Shown one piece after another: positions 1-9,597 of a stretch of 64,000 nucleotides of DNA. Where the stretch lies: assembly GCA_009823505.1 (NCBI GenBank), contig VZQC01005585.1, positions 273,552-337,551 on the forward strand, in the 5' to 3' direction. How positions within the stretch are numbered: position 1 is the first letter of the stretch; each line of letters begins with the position of its first letter. The position numbers and the translations under genes are program-made. The notes under the pieces were generated by a model that saw only the letters and a program-made list of their open reading frames with translations, was not told the DNA's origin and did not search any database. This stretch comes from Rhizomys pruinosus (lineage: Eukaryota > Chordata > Mammalia > Rodentia > Spalacidae).

Positions 1-1090
1 TTTTTTTTTTTTTTTTAAGTGGGAGTGATAATTATTATTCATATAATCTGTTCAGCTCATCTGACAAACATTTGAAATATCCATTCTTTTTAAAAAAAAA
101 TTAAAATAGATTTCAAATATACACTTTATACTTGGAGGCCATTAGGAACACAGACCAGCTTATAGAATTAGACAGTGGAATGCAGTTATAAATGGTTTTC
201 TAGGTTCTTTAGTTCTTTTTTTCCCACATAAATTTATTTATTTCCTGTGTTTTCCTTACTATTTCCATTTCCTTTTGGAGCTTCTCAAACTTTTCTTGTA
301 GCTCATTGGTTTCCTTTGTCATTTCAGCATGGGATCTTTTCAGTGTTTCCACTTCCTTATGGAGTTTGTCATTTTGTCCCTCTAGCTCTTTCCGGAATCT
401 GTCATTTTCTCCTTTTAGTTCTTTCCGAGGTTTGTCCTTGTCTTCTTTTAGGTACTTTCTGAGTTTTTCATTCTCTCCCTTAGTTTTATGATTTCTTTGA
501 ATATATCTGTGATTGTTATTTTGGGATCTGTGTCCTGGGTTACCTCTATGGAGATCCCATTGTAGGAGCCCTCTACTGGCTCTGTAGAGTTTGGTGTGGA
601 GTTGTTCTGTGCTTTTCTCATATTGTTCTTTCATTGGGCTCTTGGCATGTGGTTAGCTTTTTGCTTGTATTCTGATGTGAATTTTGTATGCCTCTTCAGT
701 TTGTTGAAGGATTGCTTTCCTTGATCCCTTCGGGTGTCTTTGTTATATTCTCCTTATGAATAGAGTGTTGACTTGTCTATGTTTTAGGCTATCAATTTTG
801 TTTATATATTGAAGGTATAGTTTACTTTCCCTTTCTGTTCTGCAGGAGCTGGGTGGGTAGCAACCTGGGTGACACCTTTTGAACACCCTCTGCTGTCAGC
901 CACTCTCTCCTGAATTCCAGTTGGGGGTTCCAATTGGCAGCTGGGAGGGGTGGTGTTTGGGTTGTTGTTTGTTTGGGTTGCTGGCTTAGCCTGTGAGCTG
1001 GTACCCTCCATGTTCAAGCCTCAGGTTCTAGCTCCCAAGGCCTTCTGGGATACCTTTCCCGGTCTACTCAGACTCTGCCTAAATATTTAT
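1..1090 (-). mobile_element. L1 5' end fragment (5'UTR plus start of ORF1), inverted
   Basis: Read on the minus strand this is an L1 5' region followed by an ORF1-type coiled coil. The open frame at 209-634 (141 codons, minus) is rich in E, K, Q and R with heptad-like repeats such as ENEKLRKYLKE and ELQEKFEKLQKE, as expected for the trimerising coiled coil of L1 ORF1p. The RNA-binding domains are absent, so this is a truncated, dead copy. A phrase near 535-560 (gggttacctctatgg) recurs at 37627-37641 in another inverted L1 5' end, which supports the assignment. The 640-1090 part is GC-richer, like a 5'UTR. The exact outer edge near 1090 is uncertain. Confidence 0.75.
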
Positions 1091-1574
1091 TTTTATAATG
1101 TGTATTTTACTAAACTTTTGTGCATTTCCTGTGGTACAGCTTAATCTCATGTAGACCACTGGCCCTACCTGTCTCCCCCATAGCCAGCCCATAGCCCATG
1201 GGATTCATGCATTGTGTTATATTGCCATTTTATTGTAATTATTAATATTATGATGTTACTATTATTGTTGTTTTCATTAAATTAACACGATTTAAAACAT
1301 TTTTATTTGTTTCTTATTTATCTCTTATGGGTTTTACTCTTCCTGTTTACTTCAGGATTAATTGGCTATTTCTAGAATTTTACTTTCATGTAGTCACTGG
1401 ATTTTTAGTAATATATTTTTCATGTTTACCATTTAATCTAGTGATTTCACTGTACACAGTTAATCTGTCATCTCCTGTGTAGTGTTGCTTTGTCAGTTTT
1501 ACATAAATATTGTTTGCTTTTTGTTGTTGTTTTTTGTTGTTTCTTTTCTTTTTTTTTTAAGTGTCCTTTTTTTC
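1091..1574. other. AT-rich DNA, unclassified
   Basis: No gene, RNA or clear repeat family is visible. The stretch is AT-rich with short A/T runs. It may be decayed L1 3'UTR, since the part near 1090-1220 reads like inverted L1 tail sequence, but I cannot support that firmly. Confidence 0.4.
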
Positions 1575-1820
1575 TTTTATATTAATTTTATTTATTTCTG
1601 TATGTGTGAATGTACCATCTGCATGTAAGTTGTGCACCCGTGTCGTGCAATGCCGTGGAGGTCCGAAAGAGGGCGTCAGATTCCCCCGGAAACTGGAGTT
1701 CTCCTGGAATTGGAGTTTCAGACGGTTCTCGGCCGCCACTGTGTGTGCTGGGGATCGAACCGGTCTCCTCTGCAAGAGCTTGGGTCGGCACTCTTAACCA
1801 CTAGGCCATCTCTCCAGCCA
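1575..1820 (-). mobile_element. B2 SINE
   Basis: Inverted B2. The tRNA-like head is at the right end (rc of ggccatctctccagcc at 1804-1819) and contains a GATCGAACC block, the complement of a pol III B box. The A/T-rich tail is at the left. Body landmarks shared with the other B2 copies here include the gaggtc..agaggg block and the ctggagttctcctgg block. Confidence 0.9.
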
Positions 1821-1824
1821 CTGT

Positions 1825-1946
1825 TGTTGTTCTTTTCAAGAAGGGTCTCCTTGTAGCCCCAGCTGTCCTGGGCTTGAACTCACAAAGATCCACCTACCTC
1901 TGCCTCCTGAGTGCTAGGATTAAAGGTAAGCGCCACCACGCCCGGC
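1825..1946 (-). mobile_element. B1 SINE
   Basis: Inverted B1 (7SL-derived). It shows the complement of the right end (gggtctcc), of the middle (ccagctgtcctgg, ggcttgaactcac) and of the 5' end (gccaccacgcccggc). It abuts the B2 at 1575-1820, a head-to-tail SINE cluster. Confidence 0.88.
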
Positions 1947-2234
1947 AAATATTATGTTTTCTATTAAATCAAGAATGACTCAATATTTTCAGTATAGTTA
2001 CATCGATTGATAGAATACATTTTTCAATAGAATGCAAACATATGGCTTTCAGATATCCTCTTAATTTCTTGCAGCTACTGCAACAAATAATAATAGTTAT
2101 TTTCTCATAATTCCGAGTGCTAAAAATCTGAAACATTGGTGTTAACAGAGCCAAGTTCTCTTTGACGGCAGCAGTGTCACATCCTTTCTCTCCTTCCAGT
2201 GATTGGTGGTAATCCTTGCCTTTCAGATCCATCT

Positions 2235-2393
2235 TTTCATTGGTGTGGTGGCGCACGCCTTTAATCCCAGCACTCAGGAGGCAGAGGCAGGTGGAGCTCT
2301 GTGAGTTCAAGGCCAGCCTGGTCTACAGGGCTAGTTTCAGACCAGCTGGGGCTACAGGGAGTCTCTGTCTCAAAAACACCAAAAAAAAAAATA
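2235..2393 (+). mobile_element. B1 SINE with target-site duplication
   Basis: Plus-strand B1: gtggtggcgcacgcctttaat at its 5' end, caaggccagcctggtctac in the middle, and an A-rich tail. It is bracketed by an 11 bp direct repeat, cagatccatct, at 2224-2234 and 2394-2404, the expected L1-mediated target-site duplication. Confidence 0.93.
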
Positions 2394-2519
2394 CAGATCC
2401 ATCTCTCCAGCCTTATATGCTGTCTTTCCTCTGTGCATCTCTTCCACTGTGTGTCCATATGTCCATACATCATTTTCTTTTCTTTTTTTTTTACTTTTAA
2501 TTTATTTTTTTGTTTTTTT

Positions 2520-3503
2520 TTTTTTAACATTTTTATTGAGTTATGTTGTTTAAACATCGTTCTCAGTCCAATCCTAGACTCTTCTTGTTCTCCGTGCCCC
2601 CGACCCTGCCTGGGTTCATACACCCTTATCCCTGCCCTGTATCTTTTCTGATTCTTTTCAAAAGTTTTTTCAAAGCCGAGGATTATTTTTTTGAGGAAAC
2701 TTTGTTGTTTCAGTCAGGTTCCTGTCCCTGTTCTTCTGCTGTGTTCCCATCCAACGTACCACTCAACAATGCATATATATACATATATATTATACATAAT
2801 ATATATATTGTAATTGTATATATATTATAATATATACATATATATATATTATATGTAACACCTATACTAAACATTATATCATCTCTACACAACCTGTTTG
2901 TTATTTCCATATATATTTCAGGGATTCACATTTTTCCTTTTTAAATGTATATTACTCTTAAATATGCCTACATATCCTCCACCCATATACCAAGAGGCCA
3001 AAGTATAAAAAATAAGTGGTGGGTTAATTCTGAGCCTGTTAAGGGATTCACTTATAAAGAGCACAAGCTGCTTTCAGAGAAGGGTATATTGTTTGCCTAC
3101 AATTTGGGGCTTGGTGCTAGCATCCACAAATGAGGGATACCATTCATCGTTTGCTTTTCTGGGACTGTGTTAATTCACTTAGCATAATATCCTCTCGTTC
3201 CATCCATCCTTATGATTTTCTTTTCTTATAAGAACATGAGTCATATTAGATTACAACATGCACTAATCCAGTGTGAACTCATCTTAAATTATGTTTCCAG
3301 CAAAGGTCTTATTTCCAGATAAATCACATTTTGAAGTTAATAGGGATCGTGACTTTTGTAGAGAAACCATAAGCACTAACTTACACATACACACATACAT
3401 AAAGGAAATTAAGATAAATTACATTTGTATGTCCTCCTGTTCTTCATTATTTTTGAAAGTTGGATATTTATTTCCTTTTTAAAATATTTTTATTGATTCA
3501 AAG
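2520..3503 (-). mobile_element. L1 3' fragments (3'UTR and ORF2 end), inverted
   Basis: 2524-2720 begins with a T-run and reads as the complement of an L1 3'UTR (atttttattgag.., ccctgcc.., ttcatacacc). 3131-3240 matches in order the L1 ORF2/3'UTR junction also seen inverted at 42180-42250 (tgagggatagcattcgtcg there, tgagggataccattcatcg here). 3484-3503 starts another inverted L1 3'UTR that continues into the duplicated unit. A TA-rich tract interrupts the element at 2763-2860. No intact frame survives. Confidence 0.7.
2763..2860. repeat. TA-rich simple repeat
   Basis: About 100 bp of alternating (TA)n with short TATTA/TAATA interruptions. Much of it is self-complementary, so extrusion or hairpin formation is possible. 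It sits inside an L1 3'UTR fragment. Confidence 0.85.
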
Positions 3504-3603
3504 ATGTCATACAATGCATTTTTATGATATTAAGACCCACTCTTGACCCTCCATTCTCACCTTAATAGTACACTCCAACTTCATGACTCTATATTATTTT
3601 TTT

Positions 3604-3621
3604 AATTTTATTTAAATTTTT

Positions 3622-3652
<31 letters not shown>

Positions 3653-3868
3653 TTTATTTATTTATGTGTCTGAATGTACTGTCTGCATGTAAGGTCTGTG
3701 CACCCGTATCGTGCAATGCCGCAGAGTCAGAAGGGGTGTCGGATTCCTCTGGACTGGAGTTCTCCTGGAATTGGAGTGACAGACGGTTCTAAGCCGCCAT
3801 GTGGGTCGAACCCGGGTCCTCTGCAAGAGCAGTCGGCACTCTTTTAACGCGCAGGCCAACTCTCCAGC
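3604..3868 (-). mobile_element. B2 SINE (copy A)
   Basis: Inverted B2 with a (TATT)n tail at 3618-3664 and its tRNA-like head ending at about 3868 (ctctccagccc). It is the counterpart of the copy at 22144-22415. It differs from that copy by several single-base indels, for instance a missing g in gcagagtcag compared with gcagaggtcag at 22265. Confidence 0.9.
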
Positions 3869-3884
3869 CCATTAACCCAATTTT

Positions 3885-4093
3885 ATTATTTTTATGTGTA
3901 TGGTGTCTGTCTGCATGTAGGTTTGTGCACCGTGTAGTTCAATGCACGGGAGGTCAGAAGAGGGTGTCTGTTCCCTGGAACTGGAGTTAGAGGACGGTTC
4001 TCAACTGCCATGGGGTGCGGGGGATTGAACCCGGGTCCTCTGTTAAGAGCCGTTGGCGCTCTTAACCCCTAGGCCATCCATCTCTCCAGCCCA
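3885..4093 (-). mobile_element. B2 SINE (copy A)
   Basis: A second inverted B2 directly beside the previous one, counterpart of 22430-22643. The copy-A version has many small errors (such as caccgtgtagttcaatg for cacccgtgtagtgcaatg). Confidence 0.88.
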
Positions 4094-4463
4094 AGACTTC
4101 TATATTTTTTTCTTTTTTTTCCTTTGAGTCTAATCTGTGTTTCCAAAATGCTCTTGGGAGGGGGTCTTTCCCTCGGATTCTGGCCAACCCAAACTTTAGT
4201 CATCACACAGTAAGGAAAATTGACTCTTCCTTTTTCAGCAGCTATTGATTCCAAATGGATCCTCAGCTAGGGCTAAGGTTTCTTCTCTACTTCTCCCATC
4301 CATGCTGGGTTTTTTGTCTTAGTTGCTTTGCCACAGGTCTTCTGCATGTTATCACAAGGTCTCTCTCTCTGCTTTCTTCCACAGCCAGTCTTATCAAGGC
4401 ATCTTTTAATATGGCCATCTAACCACTCCCATTCATTCATAATCATATTGAAATCTACCTTTG
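4094..4463 (-). mobile_element. L1 3'UTR fragment, inverted (copy A)
   Basis: Complement of an L1 3'UTR, continuing the segment at 3484-3603 that the two B2 insertions split. Diagnostic inverted blocks are cagcagctattgattccaa and catgctgggttttttgtctt. It is nearly identical to 22687-23023 apart from local indels. Confidence 0.65.
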
Positions 4464-4675
4464 GGCTGGTAGTTGGCTCAGGGTTATGTTAAAACACTGA
4501 CTGCTCTTGCAGGGACCCACGGTTTCATCCCCAGCACCCACATGGTGGCTGATAACACCTCTGTAACTCCAGTTCCAGGGCCCAATGCTTTTTTGGGACC
4601 TCTGCAGCAGTTTCATTACATGGGCACACTTATAGCACCAGGTAATACACTAAACACATAAAAAAACAAAAAATA
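4464..4675 (+). mobile_element. B2 SINE, diverged (copy A)
   Basis: Plus-strand older B2: gggctgg..gttggctcag head, cccagcacccacatggtggct, tccagttccaggg, and an AT tail. It is the counterpart of 23025-23245. Copy A has lost bases across the A and B boxes. Confidence 0.85.
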
Positions 4676-5251
4676 AAATATTGAAATATCTTTCTTAGCT
4701 ACATGATTAAGTTTGAAGTAATAATTTATGATTGACATTTACTTTTCTTTGTCATTAAATGAAATGCCATTATTCTTCCAAATTTAAGAAAAAAAAGTTT
4801 GTTTATGTTTGGTCTTTTTAATGTTTTTCACATTTTAAGAATTCTCTAACTTGCATTATTTAAATAAAAATGTTCACATTAAGGAAACTAATTAGCCTGA
4901 GATAACTTGACTTATTTTGGAGGCTCTAAGAGGTTAAATGATATAATAAGTTTAGAAATGAATAATTTACTTTATGTGATTTAGTAATAATTTCTCAGAT
5001 AGATATATTCTCAATTTTACCTTTGATATGTGGAAAAATTAAATATTTAAATATTACTCTAACAAACTATATTGCCTATAAATACATAATTTCTGAAAAG
5101 TTTATATTTTATTTTCACATATTACCTTAACGTTTTAGAATGTATATCTGAACATGAGGCACAAAGTCTTTACAAGTGCTGCATTTTCAGGGTTCACATG
5201 ATACTAAAGAAGATATACTAGGGGAAATCTGTGCTAAATGAAGCAAAAATA
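4676..5251. other. Single-copy AT-rich DNA (copy A)
   Basis: No gene or repeat family recognised. It is nearly identical to 23246-23815. Confidence 0.55.
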
Positions 5252-5459
5252 GTTTTTTTGTTTTTGTTTTGGGTGGGTGTGTTGATTTGTTTTTCTGTTT
5301 TTTTTTGGTTTTGTTTGGTTGTTTGTGTGGGTTTGGTCTGGGTTGTTGTTGTTGTTTGTTTTGTTTGTTTTTTTTGTTTTGTTGGGTTGGTTGTTGTTTT
5401 GTTTTTTGTTTTTTTGGTTTTTTTGGTGTTGGTTGTGTTTTGTGTGTGTTTGGGTTTTT

Positions 5460-5492
<33 letters not shown>

Positions 5493-5920
5493 TTGGTTTT
5501 TGTTTTTGGTGGTGCGGTGTTTGTTTGTCTTTTTGGGTGTTGTTTTGTTGTTTTTGTTTTTTTGTTCGTTTTTTTGTGTGTATTTTGTGTTTTTTTGGTT
5601 TTGGGGTTGTTTTTTGGTTTGTTTTTTTTTTGTTTTGGTTTGTTTTTTTTTTGTTTTGGTTTGTTGTTTTGGTTGGTTTTGTGTTTGTGTTGTTTTTTGG
5701 TTTTTGTGGGTTTTTGTTTTTTGTGTTTTGTTTTTTTTTTTGGTGTTTGGTTGTGTTGGTTGGGGTTTGTTTTTTTTGTTTTGTTTTTGTGGGTGGTTTG
5801 GTGTTTTTTTTGTTGGGGGTTTTTGGGTGGTTTGGGTTTTTTTTTTTGTGGGGGGTGTTTTGGTTTCTTTGTTTTTTTTTTGTGGGTTTGTTTTTTTTTT
5901 TTTTTGTTTTGTTTTTGAGA
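5252..5920. repeat. Aberrant T/G-only low-complexity tract (copy A only)
   Basis: About 670 bases built almost only from T and G, with very rare C and A. In copy B the same position (about 23816-23870) is a short (GTTT)n tail of a B1 element of roughly 50 bases. The flanking B1 body resumes immediately after in both copies. Every long frame across this tract is a low-complexity artefact (poly F/V/L/C on one strand, K/Q/N/T/P on the other). A true repeat expansion is possible, but a base-calling or consensus failure on a T-rich template is more likely. Confidence 0.85.
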
Positions 5921-6062
5921 CAGAGTCTCCCTGTTGCACCGCTGTCCTGGAACTCACTCTGTTAGGGTACCCCAGGCTGGGCCTTTGAACTCAAAGAATC
6001 AAGTGCCTCTGCCTCCCAAGTGCTAGGTTATTAAAGGCCTGCACCACCACACTGGCTGGCAA
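5915..6062 (-). mobile_element. B1 SINE (copy A)
   Basis: Inverted B1: ttgagacagagtctccctg, gctgtcctggaactcactct and the complement of a B1 5' end near 6050. It is the counterpart of 23855-24002, with several copy-A indels. Confidence 0.88.
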
Positions 6063-7369
6063 AATATAGTTTAATGATGCTAAAGAGGGCTGGTGCAAAG
6101 AGGCTTGTAATTATACTTGAAAAAATTTTTTATGGTTGAGTTTTGTCCACACAACCGGAATTCTGATATGAAGGTGTAGAATAGTACTGACCTTGTAAAT
6201 AGACAAAAAGTTCACTTTATTCAATTACTTTCATCTGCCTTGTCCTTGCCTTGGCCCATGAACTTAATGCTCTCATGCAAACTTACTGATGGTCATTTTT
6301 CCTGCAATGACTTCCTTGGTATTATGTACTCTCTGGATTTCTTGCTGCCATAAGTGATATATGGTTATTATTCTCATATCTTGACAAACTTTGGTCATTA
6401 ATACATATTGACTGAAATGATACTAAACATATGATACAACTCATTTTCTAACTTTGTCTTTATTTAAATCATGGAAACCAGTTAGAATAGTTACAATTTA
6501 GCAAGTTATTAATACCAGGTATGGAGACAGATTACGAGAAAAAGATAAGAAAAAGAAAAACAAGTATCCATGTGGTTACTTGAACTGTATGCATGTGGAT
6601 ATGAGCAAATGTTTCATCTCTCTAACCCTGGCTAACATTGACACAGGCATACATTATGTGCAAGAGGAAGAAAATGGTAAAAGAAGAGTGTTAAAAATGG
6701 AAATAAATTCAAAAGACCCAAAACCAAATGCAGAAAAAATATTTCCTATGTAACACTACAACACATTAAAAAAATCACAAGGATTGTGAAAGATGTTATC
6801 AGATTAGTAATCATTCATGAGAAAACTTTACTGGGATGAGCATGATGGTGTTGGTCTTGAGGTGAGATCTTAACTACAAAAATTAAGCCCTAAATTACCA
6901 AATTAATTTTAGACCTAAAATAAATCTTAATCATTTAATTAGTTAAATTTCACTTCATTTGGAAAAACGATGGAAAAAAAGTCGAAAAGAAAATACGATG
7001 AAACAGGATGAAGCAAGGGAATAGATCAAATAAAGATAAATTAAATTATAGGGGCCAAGTGATACTAAAAAAGATAGGAACTCATTCAACGAGAAGCAAT
7101 CAGATCAAAAGAATCACAGAATTCACCAAAACTTGCGGTTATGAACATATATGGAACGACAAACAGAATATTTCAAATGTGTACAAGGATGAACTCTCTA
7201 CTGTGATTTAAATGATGAGACATTTGAAAGAACAAAATGATAAAGAGACCAGATTGGATCTTATGCCAAACTAGGTTCAGGTATATTAAGGACTCCAAAA
7301 TAAATTAAATAATTAATTCAGAAAAAATATTTAAATATATATTAACATATTTTAAATGTTATTTTACTG
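6063..7369. other. Single-copy AT-rich DNA (copy A)
   Basis: No gene, RNA or clear mobile element. Identical for long tracts to 24003-25384 (for example 6180-6460). A short frame at 7008-7211 is not preserved in copy B, so I do not call it coding. Confidence 0.55.
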
Positions 7370-7855
7370 AATTTTTGTTGTATTTTGTACACATAGGTCT
7401 AAATAGTTAGGCCACCTCCCTTTATCATCAGCCCCCACAATAAACCACCAGGATCTATATTAGTAAGACTATCCAGTCAAATTGTGTTCTCAGATGTCCC
7501 TTTAATGTGTGAGTTCATCCACTGGACTCTGGTTCAGCCAGTCTAAGCTTCATTCCCTCACCTTCTTGAGCTCAGCTGCCAATAACACCTCAGCAGAGGT
7601 TGGGGCCTCTACCCACTTCCCCTATTCTCTGCTGGTTTTGTCTGATGGGGGCGGTTTGTTGGGTCTTGTGCCTCTGTCAGGGTCTTTTGCATGCTGTTAC
7701 CATTACTATAAGTTCATCGACAAAGATTCCAGGAGATTTTGAAGAGTCTGTTTCCCTGTGGTCATGCAACACCCCTCCTGATATACCTGGAGCATGAAAA
7801 AGTTTTTCTAAGGATGCTACGAGACATTTAAAAATGATAATCAAGAAATGACCCA
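7370..7855 (-). mobile_element. L1 3'UTR fragment, inverted (copy A)
   Basis: Inverted L1 3'UTR with the recurring blocks gtgagttcatccactgga, ctcagctgccaataa and ctctgctggttttgtctgat, also seen at 32155-32310 and 55760-55925. Counterpart of 25385-25870. Confidence 0.65.
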
Positions 7856-8102
7856 AGTTTTTTTTTTATTAATTTTATTTATTTCTGTTGTGTATATAAT
7901 TCTGTCTGCATGCAAGTTTGATGCAACCCGTGTACGTTGCAATGCGCGCGAGGTTCAGAAGAGGGTGTCAGATTCCCCTGGAACTGGGTTCTCCTGGAAT
8001 TGGAGGTTCAGACGGCTTCTCGGCCGCCATGTGGTGCTGGGGACGAACCGGGGTCCTTGAAGGTAGTCAGCGCTCCTAATGCTACGGCCATCTCTCCAGC
8101 CC
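7856..8102 (-). mobile_element. B2 SINE (copy A, error-rich)
   Basis: Inverted B2 with its tail at 7859-7880 and head at about 8090-8102. Copy B has the left half of the same element (25877-26029) before its N gap. Over that half, copy A carries roughly ten small indels relative to copy B. Confidence 0.9.
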
Positions 8103-8114
8103 TCAAGTTTTAGT

Positions 8115-8400
8115 TATAGAAAAATAATTGGCTAAGAATAGAGCACTGGTGTAATGCACTTGTCTGGTGTGTAAGAAGCACTGGGTTCAGTCCCCAGTAC
8201 TGCCAAAAGAAAATCTCTAAAAACCCTACAATCATTTTAGTTAGGCATGATGACACATGCCTATTAATTCCAGCTCTTGGGAGGTGGTAATGGAAGGCTC
8301 AGGAATTTGACATCATCCCCAGACCCATGTGGATTCAACTCCAGCCGGGACTGAGACAATAGAAAAGTATCACACCAATCATAAAGTTTGCCAATAACCT
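8115..8400 (+). mobile_element. ID/B4-like SINE (copy A; lies in copy B's gap)
   Basis: 8125-8207 resembles an ID-type tRNA-derived head, ending in gggttcagtccccagtactgcc. It is followed at about 8235-8370 by a degenerate B1-like segment (ggcatgatgacacatgcct, cagctcttgggagg). An ID head joined to a B1-like body is the organisation of rodent B4. The sequence is too diverged to be sure it is one element rather than two. Confidence 0.55.
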
Positions 8401-8444
8401 ATATTAATAACTAAAAGCAAAATACATGGATAAAAAGTTGAAGA

Positions 8445-8590
8445 AATCTGGGTATGCTGACAAAAACTTTTAACCCTAGCACTTGGGAGGCAGAGGCAGG
8501 TGGATCTCTGTGAGTTTAAGGCCAGCCTGGTCTACATGGGGAGTCATCAGCTAGCTAGGGCTAGAGGAAGACCCTGTCTCAAATAGACCA
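8445..8590 (+). mobile_element. B1 SINE (copy A; lies in copy B's gap)
   Basis: Plus-strand B1: agcacttgggaggcagaggc, aggccagcctggtctacat, gaccctgtctcaaatagacc. Its A-rich end leads directly into a GGAA microsatellite. Confidence 0.88.
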
Positions 8591-8702
8591 AAGGAAGGAA
8601 GGAGAAAGGAAGGAAGGAGGGAGGGAAGGAAGGAAGGAAGGGAGGGAAAGAGGGAGGGAAGGAGGGAGGGAGGAAGGGGAGGGAAGCAGGAAAGGAAGGA
8701 AG
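8588..8702. repeat. (GGAA)n/(GGGA)n microsatellite
   Basis: About 115 bp of purine-only GGAA, GGGA and AAGG units at the tail of a B1, a common place for SINE-seeded microsatellites. It lies in the segment missing from copy B and probably helped cause that gap. Confidence 0.92.
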
Positions 8703-8895
8703 ATTACCAAGTGACTAATAAGAAAATACATGTTTAAGTGATAATATCTAGTGTTCACAAGAAAATAGAAAAAATACATATTTGAATGTCACATGGATGA
8801 CAGTAAAAACAGTAAGAGAAACCTTGAAGGGCAGTTTGGAAGCATACATTATCAAACTGTTATTAGTGTTTAAACTTGGTATTCCAGAATTTGCT

Positions 8896-9137
8896 CTTTT
8901 TTTTTTTATTTCATATGTGTATTGAAGTTACTGTCTGCATTGTACGGTTTGTGCACCCGTGTCGTCAAGCCGTGGGAGGTCAGAAGAGGGTGTAGATTCC
9001 TCTGGATACTGGAGGAGTTCTCACTGGATTTGGATTCCCCAGACCGGTTCTCAGCCTCCATTGTGGGTGCTGGGGATCGAACCGGGTCCTGCAAGAGCAG
9101 TGCGGTGCTCTAACTCGCTAGGCCATCTCTCAGCCCA
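8896..9137 (-). mobile_element. B2 SINE (copy A)
   Basis: Inverted B2, counterpart of 26904-27133, where copy B resumes after its gap. Copy A shows gtcgtcaagccgtgg where copy B has gtcgtgcaatgccgcgg, typical of uncorrected reads. Confidence 0.9.
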
Positions 9138-9407
9138 GGCTAATTCTGCTTCTTAAAAGTAACAAATATACAGAAAGCTACAAATTAACACAAACTATAT
9201 TATACAAGTATTGTAACATTGTATGATGACATATATGAATTTACAGAAATTGCATGGAGCTCTTCTTATGGAAAATGAAAGTAATAATTAATATCATATG
9301 TAGGAAAAAGGCAGTTTTAGAAAACTGGATTTTTTTTGTTGTTAATACTGTTTGAAATAGTGACATATTTTAGAAATGTAGAAGTATAAAAATAGATCCT
9401 TGTGTAA

Positions 9408-9597
9408 AAGCAGAGCTGGAGTCAAGTGGTGGTTGACAAATTCCCAGCCAACTTGGAAGGCAGAGCGCGGCAGATCTTTGTAAGAAGGGTGCCGCCTGGT
9501 CTTACACAGCCAGTTCCAGGGACCTGTTGGTGCTGTAGAGAGATCCTTGTCTTCAGAAAAACAAACAAACAAACAACAGCCAAAAAACAAACAAAGA
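9408..9597 (+). mobile_element. B1 SINE, diverged (copy A)
   Basis: Plus-strand B1-like element ending in cttcagaaaaacaaacaaac. Counterpart of 27412-27590, where cagcactctggaggcagaa and gtgccagcctggtctacac are intact. Copy A has damaged both blocks. Confidence 0.8.

Noticed and set aside
5187..5988. Frames of 199-256 codons on both strands over the T/G-only tract
   Set aside because: The translations are pure composition artefacts (F/V/L/C/W or K/Q/N/T/P). Copy B lacks the tract altogether.
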